From NCBI GenBank assembly GCA_002284615.2, contig MU069528.1, forward strand, positions 53,096 to 80,506: a stretch of DNA of 27,411 nt, written 5' to 3'. Made by a program: the position numbers and the translations under genes. The notes under the pieces are model-generated. The model ran no database searches. It was not told the origin of the DNA and saw only the letters and a program-made list of their open reading frames with translations. Origin of the DNA: Dunaliella salina (taxonomy: Eukaryota; Chlorophyta; Chlorophyceae; Chlamydomonadales; Dunaliellaceae). Positions 17,984 through 26,847 of this stretch are shown here, in pieces (the first letter of the stretch is position 1; every line of letters starts with the position of its first letter).

Positions 17984-18649
17984 ATGTCCGACGAGCCTGC
18001 CCCTGCCGCTCCCCCTGCTGCGCCCCCCGCCCCTCCCTCCTCATCCGGCAAGAAGAAGGCCGCGACTCCCAAGAAGGCCGCAGCAGCAGCAGCCCCCAAG
18101 AAGGCAGCAGCAGGTGCCAGCAAGCCCAGGAAGCCCGCGCAGCACCCCCCATTTTCTGACATGATTGCAGATGCCATCGCCGCGCTGAAGGAGCGCAGCG
18201 GCAGCAGCGTGCCCGCCATCAGGAAGGCCATCGCGTCCAAGCACGGCAAAGGGCTGCCCCCCAACTGGGAGAAGATGCTGTCCCTGTCCCTAAAGCGTTT
18301 GACCTCTGCAGGCAAGCTCACCAAGGTCAAGGCCAGCTACAAGCTGGGCGAGGAGCTGAAGAAGCAGAAGAAGCAGCCTGCAACGCCCAAGAAGAAGGCA
18401 GCCTCAGCGGAGCCCAAGAAGCCCAAGGCTGCCAGCTCCGCCAAGAAGCCTACTGCACCTAGCAAAAAGCAGAAGGCCACGCCCAAGAAAGCAGCTGCCA
18501 CTAAGAGAGCAGCAGCCCCCAAGAAGTCCAAGGCCACACCCAAGAAGGCAGCAGCTCCCAAGCAGCCCAAGGCAGCACCTAAGAAGCCGGCAGGCGTGAA
18601 GAAGCCCAAGGCCAGCGCCCCTAAGAAGGCTGCTGCCCCCAAGAAGTAA
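17984..18649 (+). CDS. Linker histone H1
   Basis: 221 residues, intronless, with purine at -3 (AAGATG). H1 binds linker DNA at the nucleosome dyad and compacts chromatin. The N-tail (1-52) is Pro/Ala/Lys-rich. The winged-helix H15 domain spans about 53-126, from HPPFSDMIADAIAALKERSG through VPAIRKAIASKHG to LKRLTSAGKLTKVKASYKLG. The C-tail (127-221) is a Lys/Ala/Pro array. Four TPKK motifs (Thr28, 134, 166, 185) are typical cell-cycle CDK sites. Length and layout fit green-algal and plant H1. The gene is GC-rich, unlike the decayed surroundings, and all features are intact. A histone stem-loop follows 42 nt after the stop. Confidence 0.96.
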   Translation: MSDEPAPAAPPAAPPAPPSSSGKKKAATPKKAAAAAAPKKAAAGASKPRKPAQHPPFSDMIADAIAALKERSGSSVPAIRKAIASKHGKGLPPNWEKMLSLSLKRLTSAGKLTKVKASYKLGEELKKQKKQPATPKKKAASAEPKKPKAASSAKKPTAPSKKQKATPKKAAATKRAAAPKKSKATPKKAAAPKQPKAAPKKPAGVKKPKASAPKKAAAPKK

Positions 18650-18691
18650 GCAGCCAACCCCTGAGTCCGCAGCAGCCCCCCACAAACAAAC

Positions 18692-18707
18692 GGTGTTTTT
18701 AAACACC
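18692..18707 (+). promoter_or_regulatory. Histone mRNA 3' stem-loop
   Basis: GGTGTTTTTAAACACC forms a 6-bp stem with a TTTA tetraloop, preceded by ACAAACAAAC and followed by ACC. Size (16 nt), loop type (UYUN) and flanking bases match the stem-loop bound by SLBP in replication-dependent, non-polyadenylated histone mRNAs. It starts 42 nt after the H1 stop, a typical distance. It predicts S-phase-coupled H1 message processing. Confidence 0.85.
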
Positions 18708-18780
18708 ACCTCACACTGTTGTACGTTTCTCTGTACTAAGAGTGAACAAGGAACAAGGCAGGAAAATGTTCCCCTCATCA

Positions 18781-18795
18781 AGGGTTTAGGGTTTA
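18781..18795 (+). repeat. Two-copy TTTAGGG telomere-type motif
   Basis: AGGGTTTAGGGTTTA. The reverse complement contains AAACCCTAAACCC, the plant-type telo-box. It is too short to be a telomere and no gene start lies beside it. Confidence 0.6.
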
Positions 18796-18944
18796 TCAAC
18801 CAGGATGTCGGACAACACTTAAGGACAACACTAAACAAGGAAGAAAGGACTCTGCAAGCTTAAGGCTACTTTATGTAACAATAGAAGAGAACCCAAGCCA
18901 AAGGCTGCGTTCATCTATAAAGTGTGGGTGGCTTCTAAGGCCTT

Positions 18945-19480
18945 CAAAACTTCTACTTGAAAAGAACAGAAAAGCTACGCAGGTAGTGAACACACTCCCC
19001 ACATCAATTAAGGAAAAGGGGATACCTAGGGCCGAGGCACCGTGTATCCGCTTCACCAAGAGAAATCAAAAGAAAGAAGTTAGTGGGGATCAGGAGGGTT
19101 ACTAGCAGTAGCCCGAGCCTGACCTTGTTGAAAGTTGAAAGAGTTTTTCTCAAGAGCGCGTCTGGTGCTAGCAAGTTTGTAAGCATACAGGACAGAATGA
19201 GCATGAAGCTTCCGAGCAAGCTTGGTGGCCTTGAAAGTGTCAAGACCAAGCTCCTTAAGAGGCCCTAAAGTGTGCGGGGTGTAGATGACTCCTCCCACGC
19301 CTAACAGGATAGTATGGAGGGTGACTTGAGCTGAGGCCCCAGAGAGATGATGACAAAGGTCGCGGTGCTGCAGCTTGGAGGCCTCAAGCTGGCTGTTGGG
19401 CCGGGTGTCCTCACAGTATTTGACTTCTACAAGGTGGATGTGCCTCTGATCTGGGTGGAGCTGACTGGCACTTGACACAG
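18945..19480 (-). mobile_element. Retroelement copy E, 5'-truncated, recent (RLE C-terminus and 3' UTR)
   Basis: The minus strand from about 19470 reads QLHPDQRHIHLVEVKYCEDT, QLEASKLQHRDLCHHLSGAS, TLHTILLGVGGVIYTPHTLG, KATKLARKLHAHSVLYAYKL and SNPPDPH, with the stop at 19080-19082. It then has the full 3' UTR ending CTACCTGCGTAGCTTTTCTG near 18960. It is about 89 percent identical to copy A by eye over 115 residues and still open, so it is a younger insertion. It lacks the PD half of the endonuclease. Homology stops at about 19480, although the frame stays open to 19589. It lies tail-to-tail with histone H1. Confidence 0.85.
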
Positions 19481-20100
19481 CTGCCAGCAGACCATGGTCT
19501 GAGCAAAGAGTACGATTGGCCAAATCCGTATGTGTGAAGGAAGGAAAGTCTGCTGGGTACAGCCAGCGTGCAGTAAGGAAAGACCCCAACAGTCAGTGCT
19601 AGAACTGAAAGTGCGAGGGTCCCACTAGATCAAGAGAGAGAGAAACATAGAAGTGTACTCCTGCAAGTTGGCCTCCACCATAGGTGTGTAACACATGTGT
19701 GTTTAGAGATAAGGGTGTAATACAGGCCCCCATAGGGTGTGCTAAAAGGAAAAGAAAAAGAAAAGGGAAGTTTAATAAAATACAGAAAAGACGGGTGTGG
19801 AAAATGAGCAGAGGTATTACATTGCACTGCATTAGGGAACTGAACCCACAGTCAGGTAGTTTGGCTGCCAGCAGTGCTTGGTCTCAAGAGAAAGAATCCT
19901 TGAGTTGGGATTAAACGATAAGTCTCATTTCACTTGATTTGGGGACAACAAAACACATCCTCCGAACAAACTTCAGAAGAGTGATACGGGTATGGGTTAC
20001 GGTGTAGCTGCGGCACTGACTTGTATTTGGGATTCTAATGTGTGGCATTGGCCAACCCTACTGTTGAAAATCAGGAGGTTTGTCCAGGACTCCCAAACAC
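19481..20100. other. Unassigned stretch
   Basis: No homology to copy A beyond 19480. The A/G-rich segment AAAGGAAAAGAAAAAGAAAA (19744-19763) and a TGTGTAACACATGTGTGTTT segment (about 19683-19702) are seen. No gene recognised. Confidence 0.5.
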
Positions 20101-20365
20101 TCCTCCCACTCTCCACTGCCCCGCCCGCTCCTTGCGCCCCTCTTACTTGTGACCTGTGAGGCTACTGATGATCTTCAAGATGAATAGCATGTCATCTTTT
20201 TTTTGTACTCACCCTCAGGTTTCACTTCGCATTAAGTATGCATCTTTATGTGCCCATTATGGGGCTCAGGGAGTGTCCACCTTTCGGCAACAGGACAATA
20301 ACAATTTTTTTTTCATACACGATATTGTACTTTTTTACGAGCAGGCAAGCAGTCGCGCGTCTTGA
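20100..20365 (+). pseudogene. C-terminal end of a second LINE family, copy 1
   Basis: CDL at 20148 starts a decayed zinc knuckle whose spacing is broken by a small deletion. The frame then reads FFCTHPQVSLRIKYASLCAH, STFRQQDNNNFFFIHDIV and FYEQASSRAS, followed by TGA. The order C-x2-C, DEQH, CTHPxV, SLRxKYASL matches the copy at 21100-21740, and such C-terminal knuckles are typical of LINE ORF2 proteins. It is a different family from copies A-E. Confidence 0.55.
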
Positions 20366-20690
20366 CTGAAGGCTTTATTTCTGTGATCCCTGTGACCCCT
20401 AGCGCCCTTCTCACTCACCCGCCTCCCCTAGGAAGCCACCTAAAAAAAGAGCATGCATGGTGTTGGTGATGGTCAATTATTTTGGATGGCATGGTATGCT
20501 AATGATTCAGCTTTTTGTTTGGTCAGGCCTAGATTCATAAGAGGTCTGATTGTGTGCTTTTTCCTGTGCTCCATGACCCCCTTTTTCTTGGGGGGGACAG
20601 GCCAGCAGTCAGTCGGTTTGGATGGATGCGGACTGCTCCTTCGAATCCTGTAACCTTGATTGTGCCTGGCTAGCTAGCTGACTGTTGTAA
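20366..20690 (+). other. Probable 3' UTR of second LINE family
   Basis: Non-coding sequence after the stop, ending at CCTGTAACCTTGATTGTGCC (20648-20667). A related TTGTAACCTTGATTGAGCC occurs at 21013-21031, suggesting a shared LINE 3' terminus. Confidence 0.4.
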
Positions 20691-21090
20691 GGAGGAGTAC
20701 ATATAGAGAAACTCCAAGCATATGTTCATGCAGCTCTTGTGTCTTCTTGTGATACTGGTCAGAACCTGACCAGCCCTTCTGGTTTCTGGTAGAGCTGTTT
20801 GGACAGGACCGGATACAGTACTGGATCCATTTCTCCTCCCTTTTTTCCTTGTTTTACTGCTCCCACTGTGAACACAAAACACATACACTGTCCTTCTGGA
20901 CTACATTACATCAGTTCTCTCGATGTTTTTTAGAGTTGCCTGTGTTTGTGCTCATCAAAGGACTTCACGCCGAGCAGCCAACCTTATAAGGCTTTATATC
21001 CCATTGTAACCTTGTAACCTTGATTGAGCCTAACTAGTTTTACTGGTTCAAAGCCTGCGCATATTTTTAGATATATCTTGCTCCTTCGAT
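20691..21090. other. Unassigned stretch with TTGTAACC duplication
   Basis: No gene. TTGTAACCTTGTAACCTTG (21004-21022) is a short tandem of the TTGTAACC unit, a possible microsatellite-type 3' end of a LINE copy. Confidence 0.45.
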
Positions 21091-21099
21091 GCAACGGTC

Positions 21100-21740
21100 C
21101 TCTCCTTCGCTGAGTTTTTCATGCAGGCCTTTCCCTCAGCGCCAGGAACTCCTCTTGTTGGACTGCTCAATTCTTCACTGCCATGAATGGTTTACCTCAT
21201 GCAAATACCTTTCAGCAGAACGTTCGCTCTGACAACCCTTTGAATTTGAGTCAATTCATTGTGGATCTCAGGTCTTGTCATCTGGCTTACTGGAGACAGT
21301 TCTCTTTCTATCATCCACAAGAGCCTAACTGCAAAAAGTTGACCTATCATCACTGGAGTGCAATTCCAACCAAAAATGCACATGTCACCTACTACCCTTG
21401 CGCTGTGCCCAAATCATATTATCTGGACCCCCTTAGACAAATTGTTGGAGTGGGGCTCGTGAAAGACTTTGTGTCTGTGCTCCGAATGTTGAGCAAGCTT
21501 CTTGGGACGATTCTATCTCCCCCACATGTGATCTCTGTGATGCCCAAGATGATATCCAGGATGAGCAACTCCATTTGTCAGGCGCACCCATCCTCATGTA
21601 TGTTCCCTCCGTCGTAAGTATGCTTCTCTTCTATGGTCTCCCCTCACTTTCACTGAAAGTTTCAGACTGCACCTTTCTTCTCAGATAGCTCCTTACTTGC
21701 CTACCTTTCACCATGTACAATCTTATCATATGCGTCCCTC
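21100..21740 (+). pseudogene. C-terminal region of second LINE family, copy 2
   Basis: The frame from 21183 reads SCHLAYWRQFSFYHPQE, KLTYHHWSAIPTKNAHVTYY and CAVPKSYYLDPLR, then shifts. TCDLCDAQDDIQDEQ (CDLC at 21527) begins the zinc knuckle and, after another shift, THPHVCSLRRKYASL follows. It carries the same motifs as the copy near 20148. It is frameshifted and non-functional. The upstream RT region is absent. Confidence 0.55.
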
Positions 21741-21995
21741 CTTGAACCAAGACCAGTTTGCGCTGCTGTGGGGAACGATCGGTCGCTTACATGGTAGGAA
21801 TGTAACTAGATGATTGGGATTCGTTAACCAAGAATGTGTATCAGTGCTAATAGACAGAGTCTAGGCGATGCATGCTGTTACTTGGAGGCATAAACATCGA
21901 CACAGCAGGTAGGATCAGCAGGACCACAGCTTCAGCTGCTGCACCCTGGTCCTGCTGAGCTAAGGTGTGCAGAGCTCCGTTCCACTCGTGCAGCG
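21741..21995. other. Unassigned stretch
   Basis: No supported feature. A partial inverted similarity (GGACCACAGCTTCAGC and CCTGGTCCTGCTGAGC) is seen near 21920-21960. Confidence 0.4.
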
Positions 21996-21997
21996 TC

Positions 21998-22305
21998 ATT
22001 CTGATATCATAATCTTGGTATAGAGCCATCCACAAAGTGATTCTCCGTCCCAAATGTCCTAAATGGCCAATGGTCCAATTTGGACGGATAGTGCACATGG
22101 CCTCTGTGATTTAATAAGCTTGGAATCAGATTAATCATCAAGCGATTCTGCGTCTCACATCCTGCATCCTAGGCGGTCTAATTTGGAGGGGTCAGAACCA
22201 CGTTCACTTTTAATTACATAATCCTGGTATCGGGTCAGCCAGAAAGTGATTCTGCGTCTCAAATCCTGCATGCAAGATGGTGTAATTTGGAGGGGTCAGA
22301 CCCAC
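21998..22305 (+). repeat. Three diverged tandem units of about 103 bp
   Basis: Each unit contains a TAATC.TGGTAT or TAAGCTTGGAAT block, then AAGTGATTCTGCGTCTCAAA, CATCCTGCATCC and GGTCTAATTTGGAGGGGTCA. Units start near 21998, 22101 and 22205; the last two are most alike. Non-coding satellite-like array. Confidence 0.7.
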
Positions 22306-22441
22306 CAAATCGGCAAAGATTGGAATGGTCCTGTCGCAGGCACATTTTTCTGCTTCAGCAGTGCAGCCCATATAAGTTGGGTGTGATCCTGCGGGTCACC
22401 AAAAAAAGGGCGGAGGCCCCCCTCCCCCTCCACAACTGTGC

Positions 22442-22445
22442 GTGT

Positions 22446-22525
<80 letters not shown>
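22442..22525. repeat. (GT)n microsatellite
   Basis: About 40 GT units with one TA interruption at 22449-22451. Adjacent G/C-run sequence (GGCGGAGGCCCCCCTCCCCC before, GGGGGGACGCAGCCCCCCCC after) could form hairpins. Confidence 0.97.
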
Positions 22526-22526
<1 letters not shown>

Positions 22527-22539
22527 GAAATGAATCATG

Positions 22540-23440
22540 CAGGGGGGACGCAGCCCCCCCCGCTCTTGTGCAAAGGCGAAGGAGTTGTGTCAACAGTGCT
22601 GAGCAGTTGCAACTTTCCTACCTCCACGCTCCGACCACCCCACATGATAGCATGTCTCCATGAGAGTGCTTGTTGCACAACGATGTCCAATGTCTCTACC
22701 ACATCTACGCCAACTCAATATGGACGACAGGCAGAATTATAATCTTATCAATTTATCGAAATTGTTGAATACACCACATGTTCGGCATGGATGGAATCCT
22801 TCTGTGCAACTCTCGTAACCTCGGCTGGGCAAGGGGAATTGACCGAGCAGCAGACAGTAGCTCAAGAATCAGCGCAAAATTAGCTTTCTGATGGTACCAT
22901 TCTTATGAGCGGAGGTGGTCTTGGTGGCTCAAAGCTTCATTCTTTCAGTTAAACGTGAAAACATATATGGGGGTTACGCACCCGATGGGGGGGGGGCTCC
23001 GCCCCAAAAAAGACTTGAGGATTGTATGAGTAAAGAAGAGTTGCAAGGGAGGAACTTCCTAAAATCGGGATGATTGGAAGCCTCCCCGCCAGAGCATGCT
23101 TGCCTGCCTTGACACAAATATTTAGGAACAGAAACGCACCATGCATGGTCAAGGTCTCACCAGAAGTATGACAATACACCAAAAACAATTTGTTATCCCG
23201 GCATTCTAGTATCCTGATCTCCCTGTTATGGCCGGATGCTCAGTATGTATGGCACGTGAAACATCTAGGACGCAGACTTCAAGAACCGATTAATGACTCG
23301 GATTTGAGCTGACCTTCCAGCACAAGTCATACACGACCTGCAAAGCAGCGGGTACAAACACACAGAGTGAGCGCCATCAGCATTCCACAGCCTGAAACGG
23401 CGGCCGAGTTTGAAACATGTGGAGCATTAGCATTGAACTT
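22540..23440. other. Unassigned stretch
   Basis: No gene recognised. GGGGGGGGGGCTCCGCCCC near 22986-23004 is a strong G/C hairpin of the kind also present beside the 22442 microsatellite. Confidence 0.5.
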
Positions 23441-23445
23441 AGTCA

Positions 23446-23691
23446 GTCACAGACGATCAAGTTCTTCTGTGACTTGCCGTTTAAGAAGAGCCTGAAGAGA
23501 AGTTCTACCATTGAAAGTGAATGCAGGATGAGTGTGTGAAATAACTCGTTTGGACCTGTGGCCTGCATAGACTTCTCTTTTCTTAATTGTCTTGCATTAA
23601 ATCCAGGAACACGCAAGTACCCCAGCCTCGATTTGAAGTCAGCAGGATCCTTGGGGCAGGTAATCTTGGGGTACGTTGCAACATTATGAGA
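23446..23691 (-). CDS. Unidentified 82-codon open frame, possible exon
   Basis: The minus-strand frame is open from after a TAA at 23694-23692 to a TGA at 23445-23443. It reads HNVATYPKITCPKDPADFKS, RLGYLRVPGFNARQLRKEKS and MQATGPNELFHTLILHSL. The composition looks protein-like, but I do not recognise a family. No clear ATG heads it, so it would be an internal or last exon. The alternative is a plus-strand exon here, since CAG|GTAATC at 23656-23664 (+) and a pyrimidine-rich tract ending ATCCAG near 23606 look like splice sites. I cannot decide between the two. Confidence 0.3.
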
Positions 23692-23729
23692 TTATTCCAC
23701 AAAGCATCTACAAAGGCATAAAAAGATGC

Positions 23730-24300
23730 AATCAATGGGAAGGGGCGCTCACTGCAAGGCATTCCATAGGAGGGAAAGGAAAAAAGCCGCTCACCGCAAG
23801 GTGATCGGAAGGAAATGCCGGAGATGGAATGAAGCTGCCAATTTCCTCTTCACTGGGGACAGGCACGCTGCCTACAACCTGCGGTAAAAATGCATCAAAA
23901 TCAATGCATGCTCAGCAGGCTGAATCCTTCTTATCCTGGGTGCATGCTACTTGTGCAAATGCGTGGACGCTAGCACACAATTTCTCATCGCAAACGACCA
24001 TTGAAACCTGGAAGGCTCAGGGGCAACAAGGGGGTAACACAAGGAAAAACGTCACAGTGCTCACAAAGTGAGTGCAAAAAATATTTTGGAGGCTCAGGGG
24101 CCATTGCTCCCCCAAATAAAGGTAAAGTAACTCAGGAGTGCACACATGACTCCTGATTTTGCCTTTTGTTGCCCTGCTTTGTTGCTCTTTGTGTCAGTCC
24201 CGTCAGTCCATGATTTGCTGTTCGGCCCCGTCAAACACATTTGCCTCGTGTTCTGTGTCAGAACTGTAACATGATTCTGTTGTTGAAGCATCGGCTCCTG
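23730..24300. other. Unassigned stretch
   Basis: A short duplication GCGCTCACTGCAAGG / CGCTCACCGCAAGG (near 23746 and 23790) is present. No gene recognised. Confidence 0.4.
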
Positions 24301-24315
24301 GCTTAAGCCTCCCAA

Positions 24316-24377
24316 GCACCAAAAGGAGTCTTGCACAAAAGGAGCCTTGCACAAAAAGAGCCTTGCACAAAAGGAGT
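24316..24377 (+). repeat. 17-18 bp tandem repeat
   Basis: Four units of CAAAAGGAGYCTTGCA, the last ending GGAGTTTTAAAC. A simple minisatellite. Confidence 0.85.
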
Positions 24378-24562
24378 TTTAAACTCAGATTATGATCTGC
24401 ACCACCATAATTTTTCAAAGCGAATTAATCAACAAAATGATTTGGATCAAAATTAAGCACTGGCTGAAGATTGAGGACCTCAGGTATCTGGTGAACAAGC
24501 AGAAAAAAGATACGAGGCCTTAGGCTAGTTGATGAGGCTTGGAAAAGGAATGCAGTGAGAGC

Positions 24563-24683
24563 TCACACAGCACAAGCAAGGGATCTCTGCACCTCCAAAG
24601 TGCTGGGCTCTATCCAGACGTAGTCCAAAAGTGCCTTGTAGCCACTGGTGTAGTTGGTGAATGGCGTGCGGAGGTCATCAGCG
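24563..24683 (-). CDS. Exon of a 2',5'-phosphodiesterase 12-like (EEP family) protein
   Basis: After a TTCTGCAG acceptor, the minus strand reads ADDLRTPFTNYTSGYKALLD, then YVWIEPSTLEVQRSLACAV, to TGA. FTNYxxGYxxxLDYxW is the signature preceding the last strand of endonuclease/exonuclease/phosphatase proteins of the PDE12/CCR4 group, which degrade 2'-5' oligoadenylate or poly(A). The SDH motif expected 20-30 residues later is not in this exon. A pyrimidine-rich acceptor (TTTTTTCTGCTTGTTCACCAG region, about 24512-24492) suggests another exon, using GTGTGA or GTGAGC near 24568 as donor. RRENLKRVYSSFRDFG at about 24839-24792 may be the preceding exon. GC-rich third positions support coding. Confidence 0.55.
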
Positions 24684-24859
24684 CTGCAGAAGGCATGACA
24701 AGGGAGATGAGATCCACCAAAGGAGGTGAAAAGCATGCAGGGGTCATTAGTTGTGCACAAGTGAGATTCTCAAAGGAGAGCCGAAGTCCCGAAAGGACGA
24801 GTATACCCTCTTGAGATTTTCCCTTCTTGAAGAGTTACTAAGCCCAGAAGCGATCCTGA

Positions 24860-24998
<139 letters not shown>

Positions 24999-24999
24999 T

Positions 25000-26199
25000 G
25001 CTACAGAGAAACAAGTAAATACGAGAGAAATGAATTGCCAAGTCATCAAAGCAAACCACCTCGAAATCACAGCAGGGAAAAGCTTCTATGATGCTGTCTG
25101 GAAAACAGTGAAAGTGGCAGAAATACCGATTCAAGAGGACTCATTTGCACACAGCCACAGGTCGACCGGTTGCCCAGCCTCTGTATGGGCAGCATGGATA
25201 TCAGGATGGTGGTGCACAATTGCAGGTCTGACAATGGTGTGGGAAAGTACACCCGACTCACTTTGTTGCAGAATGAGACCCTGGGTCACTCTTAGCAAAT
25301 CAAGTGTGAGTGCATGGCATCTCTATCTGCGCAGACCAACTGACTACCTAATTCTGTGCACGACAAGACTTAGGTCTGTTCTTGGCAGCTCCAAGACAGG
25401 CAATACAACCACAGCACATTATTAGAGAAGGCATGTCATTTTTTTTCGGGCAGATAATTAGAATGGATACAAGCATGGACCAGGAATGGTTGTGAGTGCC
25501 ACAAACCTGCGCAGTGCATATGGAACTCGAACATTGATGCCTGCCGGGGCCTCCACAGCACTCTGGGGAGCTCTGCACCATTCGATTTTAAAAAATTCCA
25601 TTCAATGGACTCCATATGATGATTTGACAAAGAATCCAAGGCCAAAAACTGCAAACACTTTCCAACTATTCATAGCTAAACACTATCAAACCCACTTATG
25701 TGCATGAAGGTACTTGGTCGCCACATCTTTCTTCTACAAGCAAGACTGCGACTGGAGCAATTTGTCGACCTTGGACTGCAAGATGGAAACGCTGAAACAT
25801 TCCAATGCCTGGCATGGTGATGAGTGCTGCATACAACTTGACCACCCTTCGGCAAGAGGAGCAGCTTCTATGATGAGGGGGCATTCATGCTCGGAAGGGT
25901 CACCTGGCTTCCGTATTGGCTCTGATTGAGGTCTCCGCGTGTTGAGGAGGGCTTTTGGCATTTTTTTCCAGGACAAGGATTTTTCTGGAACCTTCACATG
26001 ATTTTGGTGGATCCCATGTGTGCCTGCTTATTCCTGCGGGGCCCCTATGCAGGCCTTGTGTGCTGGTATAACATCACTCATTGAGGGAGGGCCTACCGCT
26101 GTCTGTGAGTCACTCGCACCCCTACTACTTGTGGCCAATGAAGTGGCGCTCAAAGCAGAGAAGTCCAGCTGGACGAAGTCCAGACCCATGCCCAGGCTT
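25000..26199. other. Unassigned, possibly intron-rich genic sequence
   Basis: Several short open frames on both strands have protein-like composition. Examples are KVAEIPIQEDSF near 25120 (+), QSAVEAPAGINVRVPYALR near 25575-25515 (-), followed by GGTTTG, and LYAALITMPGIGMFQRFHLA near 25840-25780 (-). None could be assigned to a family or linked by convincing splice sites. They could belong to the minus-strand phosphodiesterase-like gene. Confidence 0.3.
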
Positions 26200-26365
26200 A
26201 CATGCACCAACTGTGAAACCAAGGGCAGCAAAGGTAGTCACCCTGCACCAACCATGCACCAACTGTGCACCACACTGTGCACCTGCTGCGCACCGACCAT
26301 GCACCAACTGTGCACCGACCATGCATCAACTGTGAAACCAAGGGCATTTAGCAAAGGTGGTCACG
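26200..26365 (+). repeat. Minisatellite of CATGCACCAACTGTGCACC units
   Basis: About five imperfect units of 18-21 bp, enclosed by two copies of CAACTGTGAAACCAAGGGCA followed by AGCAAAGGT(A/G)GTCAC (26206-26242 and 26326-26365). It looks like unit expansion within a duplicated segment. Confidence 0.85.
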
Positions 26366-26717
26366 AGCATGGAGCAATAATACCCAATCTTCTAACCCCA
26401 ATTTTTCGCAAAATTGTTGCAGAGAATGCCAGCATTGTGACCATTGACCTGTCACGACAAAGACAACAAAGGACACGATCAAGTAACATGCTGTGAAGGC
26501 ATCAGGAAGATTTCATTATTATATTCTTTGGTATAGTTTTGAAAGTGAGCGCCTCAAATCCCTGGCCATTATGAAAAGGTTTCAATGAAGTCGATTCATG
26601 AACTTGATCCACGAAGGCCCCTCCCTGTCGATTTTGATGACCCCATCCAATTCTGCCCATCGTTGATTGGCATTGGATTGGATTGAATTGGACTGACTGA
26701 ATCGATCAAAGATCACA
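26366..26717. other. Unassigned stretch
   Basis: No gene. Short GGATTGGATTGAATTGGACT repeat-like sequence at 26675-26694. Confidence 0.4.
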
Positions 26718-26757
26718 TCCAGGCTGATTTTGGAAATCCAAGCTGATTTTGGAGATT
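26718..26757 (+). repeat. Short tandem duplication
   Basis: ATCCAGGCTGATTTTGGA then ATCCAAGCTGATTTTGGA, two near-identical 18-bp units. Confidence 0.85.
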
Positions 26758-26847
26758 ACGTCCGAGCTGCCCTCGCCCACGTTCACAAGAGGAGACTGCC
26801 TGGGTGTTCTGGACATGCTGGACAGCTCAATTGGAAGGCATGGGCAC
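26755..26847 (+). CDS. Candidate exon, unidentified
   Basis: 93 nt in phase 0 between an AG (TTTTGGAG) and a GTAAGG donor. It reads ITSELPSPTFTRGDCLGVLD, then MLDSSIGRHGH. Protein-like and GC-rich compared with the flanks, but the acceptor lies inside the 18-bp duplication and no family is recognised. A minus-strand reading (MSRTPRQSPLVNVGEGSSDV) is also open. Confidence 0.25.

Noticed and set aside
18337..18838. Long minus-strand frames rich in Leu/Gly opposite histone H1
   Set aside because: Shadows of the repetitive AAG/GCC codons of the H1 tail on the other strand.
20453..20653. YANDSA as a reverse transcriptase YxDD-like motif
   Set aside because: No neighbouring RT motifs, it lies after the LINE stop codon in its probable 3' UTR, and the second Asp is missing.
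22287..22742. Frame of 151 codons with alternating Cys-Val
   Set aside because: Produced by reading through the (GT)n microsatellite; flanks are not protein-like.
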